A DNA stretch of 64,000 nt from Lentisphaerae bacterium GWF2_49_21 (GCA_001804805.1 MHBH01000042.1:41256-105255); one strand, 5' to 3'; numbered from the stretch's first letter, positions 37,543 through 46,933 are shown. The notes: generated from the letters alone by a model not told the origin. Translations and numbers: made by a program.

Positions 37543-37585
37543 ATACTATCGATAGCATTATATAACAAATGCAATCGCTTGTCAA
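37543..37585 (-). promoter_or_regulatory. Consensus sigma70 promoter with LacI-type operator for the LacI gene at 36550-37497
   Basis: On the minus strand, TTGACA (37585-37580), 17 bases, TATAAT (37562-37557): a perfect consensus promoter. ATACTATCGATAGCAT (37543-37558, one mismatch) is centred 6.5 bases past the -10 box. Confidence 0.85.
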
Positions 37586-37686
37586 GAGGGGGGATTAAAT
37601 TATTCCTTCTGCAATAATATGATTCAAATAAGGGAAACCTTTGATCAGTCAATTTCTTGAATCCAAAGTTGTTTTTCAAAACTCTG

Positions 37687-38742
37687 TCAGGGAGTTGCCG
37701 GCTGTATTGTAATTGGTTCGCCGTTTGGAATGGCCGAATACTGCAGACTGCCATTGGCGGCGGTTGCCGTCATTTTCTGCGCGCCCTGGGTGATCTGGCA
37801 TTTCTGCCAGCTGGCCGGGACCTGCGTGATCAGGGTAAGGGGTGCATCGTACAGTTTCGGATCGGCTTTGTCGTTGGTGTATGTCTCTCCGCCCAGAGCA
37901 CGCATTTTCGGGGCGATTTTGCAGGTCAGCGCCAGCTTGATCTGCTTGTTGGTGGCTTCTGCCACCTTCACTTCGGCACCATCCCGTTCGGTTTCATACT
38001 TGTGCGATGAGATGTGATCAGTGACCCATACCTGGTCCTGCTTCGAGACCAGATAATCAAGGAGCTGTAGGAAATCGGGCAAGGCCGGTGCGAGCCAGTC
38101 GCCGCCGACGCCATGGAATACAATATAGCCTGCCGAACCGGCGGTGATTGCCTTGTCAACTGCCGCTATCATGTCCTTGCCGGTCTTGAGATGTATGGCT
38201 GCTCCAACGAATGGACCGCGGTCGACAAGATTATATTTTATGAGGGCTTCCTTGACCTGTTCTTTGGAGACAAGCCATGTGCCTTTCGGAGTGCCGGGCT
38301 GGCCCCAGGAGATAAGACGAGGAGTTTTGCGGTCCGGATACGCCTTGTCGATGCTCTCGTTGGCAAGTCTTATTTCTTCATCCAGTTTCGCCGCGTCAGC
38401 TGCGCCGGAATGAGTATAGGTATGATTTCCGTATTCCATGCCTGAGGACGGGACTTCTTTTTTCCAGGGTTCAGTATAGAACTGCGCTTTGGCGGGGATT
38501 ACGTAGAACGTGCCAATGAAATTACGTTTCTTCAGTTCCGGGATCGCGTTCTTCAGCTGTGTGGGAGTGTTGTCATCGAACATCAGCAGGAAGGCCGCCT
38601 TCTTATTGTCCTTCCATTTTGCGATCTGGGTGGTGCCTGCAGCATCTGCCGCCTGGATCTCCTGCGGGATTCCGATCAGGATGCAGGTTGTCCAAACTGA
38701 CAGCATGGAAATGGCCATTGCGCGAAAGTTAAAGTGAAGCAT
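37687..38742 (-). CDS. Secreted polysaccharide deacetylase (NodB-like)
   Basis: An exported protein of about 351 residues. A signal peptide (MLHFNFRAMAISMLSVWTTCILIGIPQEIQA) precedes a NodB core with LLMFDDNTPTQ (DD pair), GTFYVIPAK and the metal motif YGNHTYTHSG. The C-terminal 90 residues form a beta-rich extra domain. The start at 38742 is chosen because GGAGG lies six bases upstream. It is controlled by one of the five LacI-type operator promoters, so it belongs to the same regulon as the GH74-like gene at 15409. Confidence 0.85.
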   Translation of the reverse strand: MLHFNFRAMAISMLSVWTTCILIGIPQEIQAADAAGTTQIAKWKDNKKAAFLLMFDDNTPTQLKNAIPELKKRNFIGTFYVIPAKAQFYTEPWKKEVPSSGMEYGNHTYTHSGAADAAKLDEEIRLANESIDKAYPDRKTPRLISWGQPGTPKGTWLVSKEQVKEALIKYNLVDRGPFVGAAIHLKTGKDMIAAVDKAITAGSAGYIVFHGVGGDWLAPALPDFLQLLDYLVSKQDQVWVTDHISSHKYETERDGAEVKVAEATNKQIKLALTCKIAPKMRALGGETYTNDKADPKLYDAPLTLITQVPASWQKCQITQGAQKMTATAANGSLQYSAIPNGEPITIQPATP

Positions 38743-38783
38743 AGTTGTCCTCCTATAGATCTTTATGCCTGCAGAAATTAAAT

Positions 38784-38825
38784 ATACTATCGATAGTATT
38801 ATATGGGACAAGTTCCATTTGTCAA
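38784..38825 (-). promoter_or_regulatory. Sigma70 promoter with perfect LacI-type operator for the deacetylase
   Basis: On the minus strand, TTGACA (38825-38820), 16 bases, TATAAT (38803-38798). The perfect 16-base palindrome ATACTATCGATAGTAT (38784-38799) is centred at the expected start point. Confidence 0.88.
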
Positions 38826-38880
38826 GCAGGGAAATAAATATAATAGAGAGCTGATTTCAAAACTCCTGAAAACGGTTGTT

Positions 38881-38954
38881 GCGGGAATAAGTCCCGTTGG
38901 AGTACAAACTTTAGTTTGCTCTTGTATTTCCCGACACCCGTTGGGCGTCGGGAC
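38881..38954. repeat. Palindromic element with three hairpins
   Basis: CGGGA-ATAAG-TCCCG, CAAACT-TT-AGTTTG and CCCGACaCCC-GTT-GGGcGTCGGG follow one another in the gap between kinase and deacetylase genes. Confidence 0.7.
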
Positions 38955-39036
38955 TTGGACTTCAACTTAAGCAATCAGCTCAAGAGAAGCAATTTTGAAA
39001 TTGCCTCTAGAGGCTGTTTATTTGCGATTCAGATCA

Positions 39037-40119
39037 TCAGGGGAAATTAATGGCTTCCGGGGCGTCTTTAGGATTTTCGTCCGCCTTTTTATTCTTGTCC
39101 ATTACATATTTCACGGCGATAAGCACGACAATGATGTTGGCTATGATGAATATTATCGTGATGTTGCGTTTGAGTTTGCGCTTTTTCTCCGCGGCAACAA
39201 TCTTGATGAACTCCTTTAATTTCTTGTCAGCCTCATCGGATGCGGGCTTCTGAGGGACCTTCTTCGGCTTTTCCTCTTCAAGAAGGCTGTTCAAACCTTT
39301 TATCAGATCCTTCCAGGAGGAGAAACGCTTGTTCCTGTCCTTCTCGATCATCTGGTTCATGACTTTGATGCAGCGTTCGGAAACCTTGCTGTTTTCAGTC
39401 TTGAGGCTTGCAGGCTGTTTTGTAGCCTGGGCATCCATGAGTGCGACCTGTGATTTATCCTGGAACGCCGGATGTCCTGCAAGCATCTCATAGAACACAA
39501 GCCCCAGGCAGTACATGTCGGCATGGAAATCGAGCTCCTTCTCGGCATTGACCTGTTCAGGGCTCATATACTGCGGATTGCCGACGGTGAATCCTGTCAT
39601 AGTGAGGGCCTTCCCCGAGGATTCCTGTGATTTTGCCAGTCCGAAATCTGTCAGCATCGGATGGTTTCCCTTCGCGAGAAGGATGGTCTTCGGACATATG
39701 TTCCTGTGGATTATCTTCTTTGATTCCCATGCCTCTTTCAAAGCATCGGCCAGGGCGATAATTATGTTTACGGCCTCCTTCTCCTCGAGCTTTCCACGCT
39801 GTTCAATATATTGGTCGAGGAAGAATCCCTTCTCGAAGCCGGTGACGAAATAGAAGTTGCCATCCTCATCGCCGGCATCGTATGCGGGCAGGATGTTGGG
39901 ATGCTGCAGCGAAGCTGTAAGCCTGACTCCCTGTATGAAGCGCTGGGAAAGCTCACTGTCCGAAGTCATCGAAGGAGGAAGCACCCTGATCAGGATTTCA
40001 CGTTCCAGCTCGCGATGTTTTCCGATATAGACATCGTCGCCAAGGCTTCCGGCGCCATATTTGCTGACGATCTCGTATTTCTCCTTTAATACATGCCCGA
40101 CGGTCAGTTCCTTGCCCAT
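39037..40119 (-). CDS. Membrane-anchored Ser/Thr kinase-like protein, probable pseudokinase
   Basis: A 360-residue protein with a Pkn2-type kinase fold (residues 15-285), a Lys-rich linker, one membrane helix (NITIIFIIANIIVVLIAVKYV, about 318-338) and a short tail. The Gly loop GAGSLG, DFG (Asp158) and the SPEQ segment are present. The VAIK Lys is Arg45 (ILIRVL), the helix-C Glu position is Gly64, the HRD Asp is Asn140 (IIHRNICPKT), and the loop Lys and Asn are Cys142 and Thr145. It therefore probably binds nucleotide at best and acts as a scaffold or sensor. It is a single gene with its own start (GGGAA upstream). Confidence 0.85.
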   Translation of the reverse strand: MGKELTVGHVLKEKYEIVSKYGAGSLGDDVYIGKHRELEREILIRVLPPSMTSDSELSQRFIQGVRLTASLQHPNILPAYDAGDEDGNFYFVTGFEKGFFLDQYIEQRGKLEEKEAVNIIIALADALKEAWESKKIIHRNICPKTILLAKGNHPMLTDFGLAKSQESSGKALTMTGFTVGNPQYMSPEQVNAEKELDFHADMYCLGLVFYEMLAGHPAFQDKSQVALMDAQATKQPASLKTENSKVSERCIKVMNQMIEKDRNKRFSSWKDLIKGLNSLLEEEKPKKVPQKPASDEADKKLKEFIKIVAAEKKRKLKRNITIIFIIANIIVVLIAVKYVMDKNKKADENPKDAPEAINFP

Positions 40120-40283
40120 ATATTTCCCTCATATGAATTTTAAGTCGCACTTAAGGTAGTCTATGATCAGGTTTTGTTCAACTTGCTGGTGGCATGGGGC
40201 CAGGGTGAAGGGCAGGACTTTTTAAATACCTGCGCTGTGCAATATTCTCACATGCAAAAGTCTTTGAAATATGGATACTTATG

Positions 40284-41864
40284 CTATTTGCCGGTCCAGT
40301 CTGGTTTCTTGTTCTTGTCAAGCCATGACCTCACGATCTTTTCCCGGTCCGTCTGGGTTGCACTTGGATTCTTGTCATTGATGTCGGACCCATGTTCGAG
40401 GCTCCATCCATGGAATTCGCGGAATGCATGATAGCTCCAGTCCCAGTCGTATTTTTCGAAAATATCGATTAGATCGCTTAAATACTTGTCAGCTCCAGGC
40501 GACCAGCGGATTGCGCTGAATTCCCCCACATAGATATGGACGCCGTATTTCTTCTGGAAATCAATAACCGGCTTGAGATTGCGCTCCAGTTCCGCCTTGT
40601 CCCACATTTTCCCGTCTATCATGCCCGGATAAGTGTACGAAGGCTGCTTCGGATCATAAACCCTGTTATGAGTGAACTGTCCGGGATTATACATGTGTAC
40701 GCTGTAAATGACATTTGGAACTGATACCGGGCGCAGTGTTTCAAAACCGGCTGGCACTCCCAGCATTTCCGGTTCAATGATAATTGGCGTATCCGGATCC
40801 ACTTTCCGGATTTCCTTCGACACCCGTTCTGCAAGATCGTTCCAGAGGAGAGTCCCTTCTTTCCAGTTGCTCAGCCGCGGTTCGTTCACAATGTCATATC
40901 CCCAGACAACAGGATTTCCCTTGTAGTGGGCTGCGAGCTTTTTCCACACCTCGACAAGCTTGTCCTGATTAGCGGTGCTGGAAAAGGTTTCCATTGCCAG
41001 CGAGTGCATGTCGACCACCACATACATTCCATATTTCCTGCAGACAGGCAGAAGTGCGTCCAGCCGGGCGATTTCGTCGTCCAGGATCTTGTCAAAGTCA
41101 GGAGTATTGAGTCCTGTAGTCTTGTATTTTAGCGCACCCAGCTGCCAGCGGATTAGATTTGCATTCCATTTCCCGCCAAGAATCTTCAGATCCTCCTCGC
41201 TTGTCTCAGTGCGCACCATTGCGCCGCGCAGCCTGGGAAGAGGATGACCTTTGAACACAGGCCCTTCCCTGGGAACCGTGGCTGCGATATTCGCGGGGGT
41301 TTCCACCACCTGCACCTTCACATTTTCAAACCATATTTTTCCTGATACCTTCTCCAGTCCGATCGTAAGCGTAACAGATTTTACACTTTCAGGAATCGCT
41401 ACAGCTATAGATGCATCCGTCCATCCGAACGTACCGTCCTTGATGGGCCTGGCCTGGGGATAAATTGACTCGGATTCAGTGACAACCTTGAGCATAATCT
41501 TCCCGCCGTTATATGGTTTTGGCTTGGGAGATATGTCTTCTCCGCGTATCCTCGTGGAAATATTCAGGGTTGCGCCGCGGATCTTATCCACATCCAGGCT
41601 CCGCGATATCTTTATCCCTTCCGGCTTTGATGACGCAGGCACGTCAAACAAAAGAGAACCGTCGTCCAGCTTCGCCCCGAATTCAACTGCGCCCTCAGGA
41701 CTCCAGTCCTTTTTCAGTTCAGAGACATCGATCCCTTTAAAATTTAAATCCAATATACAATCTCCTTTTTTCAGCCGTGCATCATCGGCCTGGACAAAAT
41801 TGGCCATTAGTGCGAATATGGCGGCTCCTGCGACTGGGAAAAGATTTGATTTCACTGTAAACAT
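40284..41864 (-). CDS. Secreted GH5-family glycosidase with N-terminal binding-like domain
   Basis: An exported protein of about 526 residues, signal peptide MFTVKSNLFPVAGAAIFALMANFVQA. Residues 30-205 form a CBM-like jelly-roll domain. The GH5 barrel follows, with NLIRWQL, VVVDMHS, DIVNEPRLSNW (acid/base Glu near 327), YSVHMYNPG and YVGEFSAIRW (nucleophile Glu near 447). GH5 enzymes cut beta-1,4 glucans, mannans and related polymers. The start at 41864 is chosen because GGAGG lies seven bases upstream. It lies downstream of two pseudopilin genes on the same strand. Confidence 0.9.
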   Translation of the reverse strand: MFTVKSNLFPVAGAAIFALMANFVQADDARLKKGDCILDLNFKGIDVSELKKDWSPEGAVEFGAKLDDGSLLFDVPASSKPEGIKISRSLDVDKIRGATLNISTRIRGEDISPKPKPYNGGKIMLKVVTESESIYPQARPIKDGTFGWTDASIAVAIPESVKSVTLTIGLEKVSGKIWFENVKVQVVETPANIAATVPREGPVFKGHPLPRLRGAMVRTETSEEDLKILGGKWNANLIRWQLGALKYKTTGLNTPDFDKILDDEIARLDALLPVCRKYGMYVVVDMHSLAMETFSSTANQDKLVEVWKKLAAHYKGNPVVWGYDIVNEPRLSNWKEGTLLWNDLAERVSKEIRKVDPDTPIIIEPEMLGVPAGFETLRPVSVPNVIYSVHMYNPGQFTHNRVYDPKQPSYTYPGMIDGKMWDKAELERNLKPVIDFQKKYGVHIYVGEFSAIRWSPGADKYLSDLIDIFEKYDWDWSYHAFREFHGWSLEHGSDINDKNPSATQTDREKIVRSWLDKNKKPDWTGK

Positions 41865-41896
41865 TGACAATCCTCCTTTGTATTAATCATAATGTC

Positions 41897-42736
41897 CTAC
41901 GGCATTGAGACAGGCAGACCTTTTGAATTAAATGTGAACTTGACCGCCATCGGGGATTTGCGCATGTCATTGGCAGAACAGGCTTCGGCATGGCCGTCGG
42001 CGAAGGCGGCATTTGCGGTATTGACATGCTGCGTGTGAATCGCCCATTGGGCCGTAGCACCCCTGACGGCCGGAGGCGTAAATTCGCGCCCGGCCTTTCC
42101 AAAGTAGGTAGTGTCAGCAGTATTGTTGCTCCTCGTATCTGCGAACAGCATTGTCTTGTCGGGCTGCTTCATCTTGACTGTCGACAAACTGTAATTGTCA
42201 CCCTTATGGAGTGAAATGCCGCCTATGAAATCCTTTTTGCCGTTGACATTTCCGTTGAAGTCCGTATCCAGCACTATATAATAGATGCCGTACACCCCGT
42301 ATGAATATTTTTCGTTGGAGGGAACAGCATCCTTGCACGGGCAGTTCATCACTGAATACGGAATGTATCTCCCCGACCAGCTTATGCCTGAATCATCTAC
42401 CAGGAATGACGCCCAATATGCGATTTTCCCATCGATCAGGTCCTGATATGGAATACAATCGCTGTAATCCATGCTATATAGGATCGCCGCCTTTGAAACC
42501 TGTCCAATGTTGTTGGAACATAATGTCGACTTTGCGTAATCTCTGGCGTTTTTCAGGGCGGGCAGCAGCATTGAAGCCAGGATCGCTATGATGGCAATGA
42601 CTACCAGAAGCTCAATGAGCGTGAATGGCGATGCCTGACGCTTGGAACTGGACGCCTGATTCCCATGTCCAACGTCTTGTTCCCGGTGCCCGGCGTCAGA
42701 AAATATACAGGATTTGTTCATGTTGTTTTTCACCAT
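41897..42736 (-). CDS. Pseudopilin, H-X9-DG type
   Basis: A pilin-like protein of about 279 residues; [27 protein letters not shown] and the C-terminal [16 protein letters not shown] motif are clear. Its leader ([22 protein letters not shown]) is a diverged copy of the neighbour's leader. The ATG at 42736 overlaps the upstream stop (ATGGTGA); the ATG at 42721 is an alternative. Pro precedes the mature Phe. It forms a unit with the pseudopilin upstream and the GH5 gene downstream. Confidence 0.82.
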   Translation of the reverse strand: MVKNNMNKSCIFSDAGHREQDVGHGNQASSSKRQASPFTLIELLVVIAIIAILASMLLPALKNARDYAKSTLCSNNIGQVSKAAILYSMDYSDCIPYQDLIDGKIAYWASFLVDDSGISWSGRYIPYSVMNCPCKDAVPSNEKYSYGVYGIYYIVLDTDFNGNVNGKKDFIGGISLHKGDNYSLSTVKMKQPDKTMLFADTRSNNTADTTYFGKAGREFTPPAVRGATAQWAIHTQHVNTANAAFADGHAEACSANDMRKSPMAVKFTFNSKGLPVSMP

Positions 42737-43473
42737 GGGGTGCGTTTGTATTGTGAATATCCCAGGCATGCTACATGTCCGTCGCAGTAAAGTATGCTTC
42801 CCTGTCCCCGGATCTTCCTTAAATGGCGATTGAAATTCAGTGGCATGGAGCTTGTAGCGTCCTCGGGCGGGTTCGCGGAATCAAACCACCAGTTTTCAGA
42901 GTCCGCGATCAGGGGCCATTCTTCAGGATTGGGGATTCTCGATAGCACGGGCTTTGTAAGGCATAGGTCATTCCAGTCATAGTCGACGAGCCATGTCTTG
43001 TCGTGGAAATAGAAATGGTAGAGTATGCGGCGGTTCATTCCGTAGCCGGGAGAAAAAGTTTTTAGATTTGACATGTTTGGGCAGGAAAAAATGGATGACA
43101 GCACATCTGCCGCCTGGTAATGGGGCGCCCTGTCATAGGCATACGGGAAAAGGGTGTTGAACCAATAGGGGCCGTAGCTATAGTCCACTTCACGCAGCGA
43201 TGGAATCTGTCCGTCATAATCCGATGAATAGTTCATCTCGCTGAGAAATATCTGCTTCAGGTTGTTCACGCACACCACCTGTCTGGCCACTTCCCTGGCA
43301 TGCTTGAGGGCTGGAAGCAGTAGCGCGATCAATATTGCGATAATTGCAATTACTATAAGTAGTTCGACCAGAGTGAAAGGAGAGGAATGATACTTGAAGC
43401 TGGATGCTTGATTGCCAAGACCTGCATCCAGCATCCAGCATCCAGCATCAGTATTTTGACAGGACTTCTTCAT
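42730..43473 (-). CDS. Pseudopilin, H-X9-DG-like
   Basis: A pilin-like protein of about 247 residues. The leader [24 protein letters not shown] is read from a seven-base tandem repeat (GCATCCA), and [24 protein letters not shown] follows with Pro before the Phe. Near the C-terminus, [24 protein letters not shown] carries the His-DG motif with a longer spacing. The start at 43473 lies one base beyond the stop of the upstream esterase gene, with GGGAA in front. Confidence 0.82.
   Translation of the reverse strand: MKKSCQNTDAGCWMLDAGLGNQASSFKYHSSPFTLVELLIVIAIIAILIALLLPALKHAREVARQVVCVNNLKQIFLSEMNYSSDYDGQIPSLREVDYSYGPYWFNTLFPYAYDRAPHYQAADVLSSIFSCPNMSNLKTFSPGYGMNRRILYHFYFHDKTWLVDYDWNDLCLTKPVLSRIPNPEEWPLIADSENWWFDSANPPEDATSSMPLNFNRHLRKIRGQGSILYCDGHVACLGYSQYKRTPW
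43424..43450. repeat. Heptanucleotide tandem repeat, GCATCCA x3.9
   Basis: Three perfect seven-base units plus six matching bases in the leader-peptide codons of the pseudopilin at 42730-43473. Confidence 0.9.
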
Positions 43474-43474
43474 G

Positions 43475-44851
43475 TCATTTCCCATTTTTATCTGCAATCT
43501 TCTTCCATGCTTCAAATATTTTTTCGGCATAGCCGTTCATACCCTTGTCGTTTGGGTGCCAGCGGACTCCGTTCGTCTCCCCATACCCGCGGCATTCTGG
43601 ATTCCTTGCCAGATCCCGTACCGGAACATAGGCGGCACCATGCTTTCCGGCAAGTTTTTCAATCGTCTCCTCCAAAGTCACGGCCCACGGTGAATATGTC
43701 CCGCCGTCTCCCGGATTCCAGACGCCCACGCAGATCACCTTGGGGGCAGGGGAGAGGCCTTTGACATCCTTGAGAAGATTCTCATATTCGGCGGCAACCG
43801 CCTCAATCGTCCTCTCCTGCCGTTCATTCTCCCCGAACTGGATGATTACAAGATCAGGCTGGAAATCCTTGTACTCACCTGTCCTTCCTACGTAGTTCCT
43901 TACAACACCTCCTCCGTTGCCAAGAATCTTCTGTTCGACTTTTTCTTTTTTCAATTCCGCAGAGATTTTTGCGCAGAGCTTGTGGACATAGTCGTTCTCT
44001 ACGGCCGAAGCCGCCATCCCGCAGCTGAGCGTCCATTTGTGCTTTTCAGCTGGCTGGCTGAAAGTGATGCTGTCTCCAAGGAAAAGGATCCGGTATGCAT
44101 TTGCATCCTTGATCTTCTCCTGTCCTGCCTGTGCTGCAACGGCATTCTTGTCAGACTGGACCTTGATGGAGAAATTATCAATCCTGGAATCCTGGCTCAC
44201 GCCGTATGAGGAAAATCCTGCGGAAAGGATTTTCGGAGCATATGTATTTTGTGTAAGACCGTAGTCATTCAAAAGAACTGTCTTGTTTATAGAGGCGCTT
44301 ACACTGTTGGCCATGCGATCATATTTTAAGCTGAGCCTGTTCATCCCGTCCGGATTATAGTCTTCGATCTTCTTGCTTATAAGCTTCAGGCGTGTCCCGT
44401 CGGCCCGTACCTGTGCATGTCCGGCCGCATCCAGATACAGGAACAGCCCACCGTTCCATGTGGCATCAGCGCGTCCGGACGATCCATTGAATCCCACTGC
44501 TATCCAGCCTTTGTCCTTGGCTGCAGGATGGCAGTCCATTTCAATCTCTATAAGGGAAACACCAGCCGGGAGCAGGACGGATGCGGCCAGACTCTCGGCT
44601 TTCACGCATTTGATCCATCCATCCTTCTCATCTCCGGCATAAACAATGGACTCGGACGCATTCCAGGAAACTTCCCCTTTCTCAAGAGGTGAGCTATTGA
44701 GAGTTTTCCCGTTCACCTTTCCGGTGAATGAATCCTGAACGGTTGTTTCATCTGCCATGATGCCGAAGCCGGCCATCGTAAAAAGGAAAATTGAAACAGC
44801 GATGTGACAAAGTTTTCTGGCTGAAAAAATGTTTCCTCTGATAAAGATCAT
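43475..44851 (-). CDS. Secreted SGNH hydrolase with N-terminal LamG-like domain
   Basis: A 458-residue exported esterase. A signal anchor or peptide lies at 15-33 ([17 protein letters not shown]). Residues 40-235 resemble a laminin-G/3-keto-disaccharide-hydrolase-type sandwich. The SGNH core shows [10 protein letters not shown] near 260, [10 protein letters not shown] (Gly), IQFGENERQ (Asn) and [10 protein letters not shown] near 430 (His). It is followed by two pseudopilins and a GH5 glycosidase. The start has AGGGAA upstream and is 17 bases from the GntR-type regulator gene before it. Confidence 0.83.
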   Translation of the reverse strand: MIFIRGNIFSARKLCHIAVSIFLFTMAGFGIMADETTVQDSFTGKVNGKTLNSSPLEKGEVSWNASESIVYAGDEKDGWIKCVKAESLAASVLLPAGVSLIEIEMDCHPAAKDKGWIAVGFNGSSGRADATWNGGLFLYLDAAGHAQVRADGTRLKLISKKIEDYNPDGMNRLSLKYDRMANSVSASINKTVLLNDYGLTQNTYAPKILSAGFSSYGVSQDSRIDNFSIKVQSDKNAVAAQAGQEKIKDANAYRILFLGDSITFSQPAEKHKWTLSCGMAASAVENDYVHKLCAKISAELKKEKVEQKILGNGGGVVRNYVGRTGEYKDFQPDLVIIQFGENERQERTIEAVAAEYENLLKDVKGLSPAPKVICVGVWNPGDGGTYSPWAVTLEETIEKLAGKHGAAYVPVRDLARNPECRGYGETNGVRWHPNDKGMNGYAEKIFEAWKKIADKNGK

Positions 44852-44868
44852 ATGTTCCCTTATGTTAT

Positions 44869-45981
44869 TTATCGGTTAGGAGAAGAAACACTTCCCCGAT
44901 CAATCAAATAAGGATTAAGTTTGATTTCCTCCGGCCTGGTCGAATCCCCATTTATCATGTCGACCAGGCAACGTGCCGCTTCCCTGCCAATGTCTTCAAA
45001 CGGCTGGGCCACTGCGGAGAGAGGCGGATCGGATATGGCAAAGGCGTTCAAGTCGCCGATCGCAAGCACGGACAAATCCTTGGAGACAATACGTCCTGCT
45101 TTCTTTGCTCCGCGCAAGGCGCCCAGCGACAAATTGTCATTGATGCCTATGATTGCTGTCAGGTCGGGATACTTTTCAAGCATCCTCAACACGGAACGTT
45201 CTCCATTCAGCCACGGCTCTTCCTCGTTCAGATCCCTGACATCGGTAATCTCCCTCGGCAGCGCGAAGAAACTCAATCCGGACTTCCTGAGTTCCAGATC
45301 CGCTCCTCTGCGGAGATCCCTGTGGGATATGGAATCTCCGCTGTGGTCTACAACTCCTATACGGCGATGACCATTGGATAAGAGATGATGGAATGCCGTT
45401 TGGGCAAGCATCACGTGATCAACCCTCACTGAACTCGTTTCAACTGAATCATGTACCGTATCTATCTGCACAAAAGGCATCCTGCGTTCCACAAGTTCAA
45501 TCAGGGAACTGATGACTTCCTTCACCGGAGGAGGATATATTATCGCACCCATGAACAGAGAGGGATCAAGCATCTTGACAAGTTCCATCTCCTGATTGAA
45601 GTCACAGTCGGCAGCCATGATCATAAGTCTCAAATTCTTATCTTTAAGGACCTCTTTGACACCTTTTATTATTTTTGGCATCTTTTCAAAGTCCAAGGCG
45701 GGAATTACCAGCGCAATATTCTGGCAGTTCTGCTTTGGAGAACTGACATAAAGTCCTTTTCCCGGATGGGATCTCAAATAACCCTCAGTCGTTAAAGAGT
45801 TCAGCGCCATTTTTACGATCCCGAGACTTACCCCGCATTCTCTTTCCAGCTCCCTCATGGAGGGGATTTTCTGGTCAACCTGAAGTTTGCCTGAACGTAT
45901 CTGAGCCCTGATCCTGTCCCTGATCTGGGATACGAAAGGACGCGAGTCCGTCTTGTCGATCAATTTGTTTTTCATTTCCAT
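44869..45981 (-). CDS. GntR-type regulator with LacI-like sugar-sensing domain (AraR-like)
   Basis: A 370-residue regulator. An N-terminal GntR winged helix (RPFVSQIRDRIRAQIRSGKLQVDQKIPSMRELERECGVS...) is joined to a periplasmic-binding-like effector domain (NIALVIPALDF..., HHLLSNGHRRIGVVDHSG, AIIGINDNLSLGALRGAKKAG, SAVAQPFEDIGREAA). This is the AraR arrangement. It heads a minus-strand unit with the secreted esterase, two pseudopilins and GH5 enzyme, which it probably controls. A palindromic operator overlaps its own promoter. Confidence 0.88.
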   Translation of the reverse strand: MEMKNKLIDKTDSRPFVSQIRDRIRAQIRSGKLQVDQKIPSMRELERECGVSLGIVKMALNSLTTEGYLRSHPGKGLYVSSPKQNCQNIALVIPALDFEKMPKIIKGVKEVLKDKNLRLMIMAADCDFNQEMELVKMLDPSLFMGAIIYPPPVKEVISSLIELVERRMPFVQIDTVHDSVETSSVRVDHVMLAQTAFHHLLSNGHRRIGVVDHSGDSISHRDLRRGADLELRKSGLSFFALPREITDVRDLNEEEPWLNGERSVLRMLEKYPDLTAIIGINDNLSLGALRGAKKAGRIVSKDLSVLAIGDLNAFAISDPPLSAVAQPFEDIGREAARCLVDMINGDSTRPEEIKLNPYLIDRGSVSSPNR

Positions 45982-46000
45982 GCCATTTCTTAACTGTAAT

Positions 46001-46032
46001 AACTATGTTAACACAGTTAGGTAAATTGTCAA
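46001..46032 (-). promoter_or_regulatory. Promoter and AACTATGTTAACACAGTT operator of the AraR-like regulator
   Basis: On the minus strand, TTGACA (46032-46027), 16 bases and TAACAT (46010-46005). An 18-base palindrome with one mismatch (46001-46018) covers the -10 box, which suggests autorepression. Confidence 0.6.
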
Positions 46033-46088
46033 GCACCAGTTGGTTTATTTTATGTGTTTTTGTAATCATACCAAGTTGCAATCAAAGA

Positions 46089-46164
46089 GTAAGGCGGGTT
46101 TTACTTGTCCTTAGCCTGTCGAATGGAACCCGCCAATTAATCGTCGGGTTAACCCGACATACTT
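46089..46164. repeat. Palindromic element, inverted partner of 48978-49058
   Basis: GGCGGGTT/AACCCGCC forms an outer hairpin with TGTCCTTAGCCTGTCGAATGG in the loop, then CAATTAATCG and GTCGGGTT/AACCCGAC. The copy at 48978-49058 is its near-identical reverse complement. Confidence 0.88.
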
Positions 46165-46291
46165 TAAAGACAATCAGCATCAAAAACACCTATCTTAACG
46201 GTTATGATTATGCAGGTGGTATCTTTGATAGGACGACTGTTAAAAATTGAATCAATATTAATGATCCTGCTTGTATTTACCCTTACATCAC

Positions 46292-46303
46292 GTACAATTG
46301 TAC
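46292..46303. promoter_or_regulatory. Palindrome GTACAATTGTAC upstream of the toxin/antitoxin pair
   Basis: A perfect 12-base palindrome (extended by TTGTACAAT overlaps) 17 bases before the toxin start, typical of an operator bound by an antitoxin. Confidence 0.5.
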
Positions 46304-46319
46304 AATGAAGGAGGAGGAT

Positions 46320-46718
46320 ATGAAAATAGTAATTGATACGTCTGTCATAATTGCTGTTATCGCAAATGAGCCGCAGAGGGAATCGCTGTTACAGGTGACA
46401 CTGGGGGCTGAACTTCTTGCACCACAGTCGGTCCACTGGGAGGTTGGAAACGCGTTTTCTGCGATGATGAAGAGGAACAAGATTACTATTAAAGAAGCCA
46501 GGAAGGCCCTTTCCGTATATGGAGTGATTCCCATCAGATTTGTTGACATAGAGCTTTCTGAGTCTCTTGAGATTTCTGACAAGCTGAAGATTTATGCATA
46601 TGACGCCTATCTTCTTTCCTGTTCCCTGAAAACGCATTCACCGCTGCTTACTCTTGACGACGGTTTGAAATCCGCGGCTAAAACATTAAACATAAAACTT
46701 GCTGGAGGTGTCTTATGA
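46320..46718 (+). CDS. vapC: PIN-domain ribonuclease toxin (VapC-type)
   Basis: A 132-residue PIN-domain protein, predicted to cut RNA with Mg2+. The four acidic positions can be seen: Asp6 (IVIDTSV), Glu near 41 (VHWEVGNAF), Asp near 96 (YAYDAYLLSC) and Asp near 114 (LTLDDGL). The start at 46320 is chosen because GGAGGAGG lies just upstream. It overlaps the antitoxin gene by four bases (ATGA). The toxin-first order is the reverse of the usual one. Confidence 0.85.
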   Translation: MKIVIDTSVIIAVIANEPQRESLLQVTLGAELLAPQSVHWEVGNAFSAMMKRNKITIKEARKALSVYGVIPIRFVDIELSESLEISDKLKIYAYDAYLLSCSLKTHSPLLTLDDGLKSAAKTLNIKLAGGVL

Positions 46719-46933
46719 CCGTGTATACATATTCCGAGGCGAGGCAGAAGTTCTCTTCAGTTCTGAACAAGGCCAATCAGGAAGGAAGTGTTAGGATCAG
46801 AAGGAAAGACGGGCAGACCTTCCTTTTGAAACCGGAAAAGACCGGGAAATCCCCACTGGATGTGCCATGCCTCAACTTGAAACTGTCTACCGCAGACATA
46901 ATTGATGCAATTAAGGAAGGCAGAAGAAACTGA
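46715..46933 (+). CDS. Phd/YefM-like antitoxin
   Basis: A 72-residue protein with MTVYTYSEARQKFSSVLNKANQEGSVRIRRKDGQTFLLKP, the Phd/YefM DNA-binding fold, followed by a polar C-terminal part that would wrap the PIN toxin. It overlaps the toxin gene by four bases, so both are made from one message. It probably represses the pair through the palindrome upstream. Confidence 0.78.
   Translation: MTVYTYSEARQKFSSVLNKANQEGSVRIRRKDGQTFLLKPEKTGKSPLDVPCLNLKLSTADIIDAIKEGRRN

Larger units (their letters stand above)
45982..46304. other. Intergenic region between divergent regulator and toxin genes
   Basis: This 323-base gap holds a promoter with palindrome for the regulator (46001-46032), a palindromic element (46089-46164) and a palindrome before the toxin gene (46292-46303). 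About 46165-46290 is AT-rich and shows nothing clear beyond possible toxin-promoter sequence. Confidence 0.6.

Noticed and set aside
39037..40119. Active Ser/Thr protein kinase
   Set aside because: The fold is right, but the Lys, Glu, HRD Asp and loop Asn positions are all substituted.
40120..40283. Possible small RNA or riboswitch between the kinase and GH5 genes
   Set aside because: I found no strong stem, conserved pattern or terminator in this gap.
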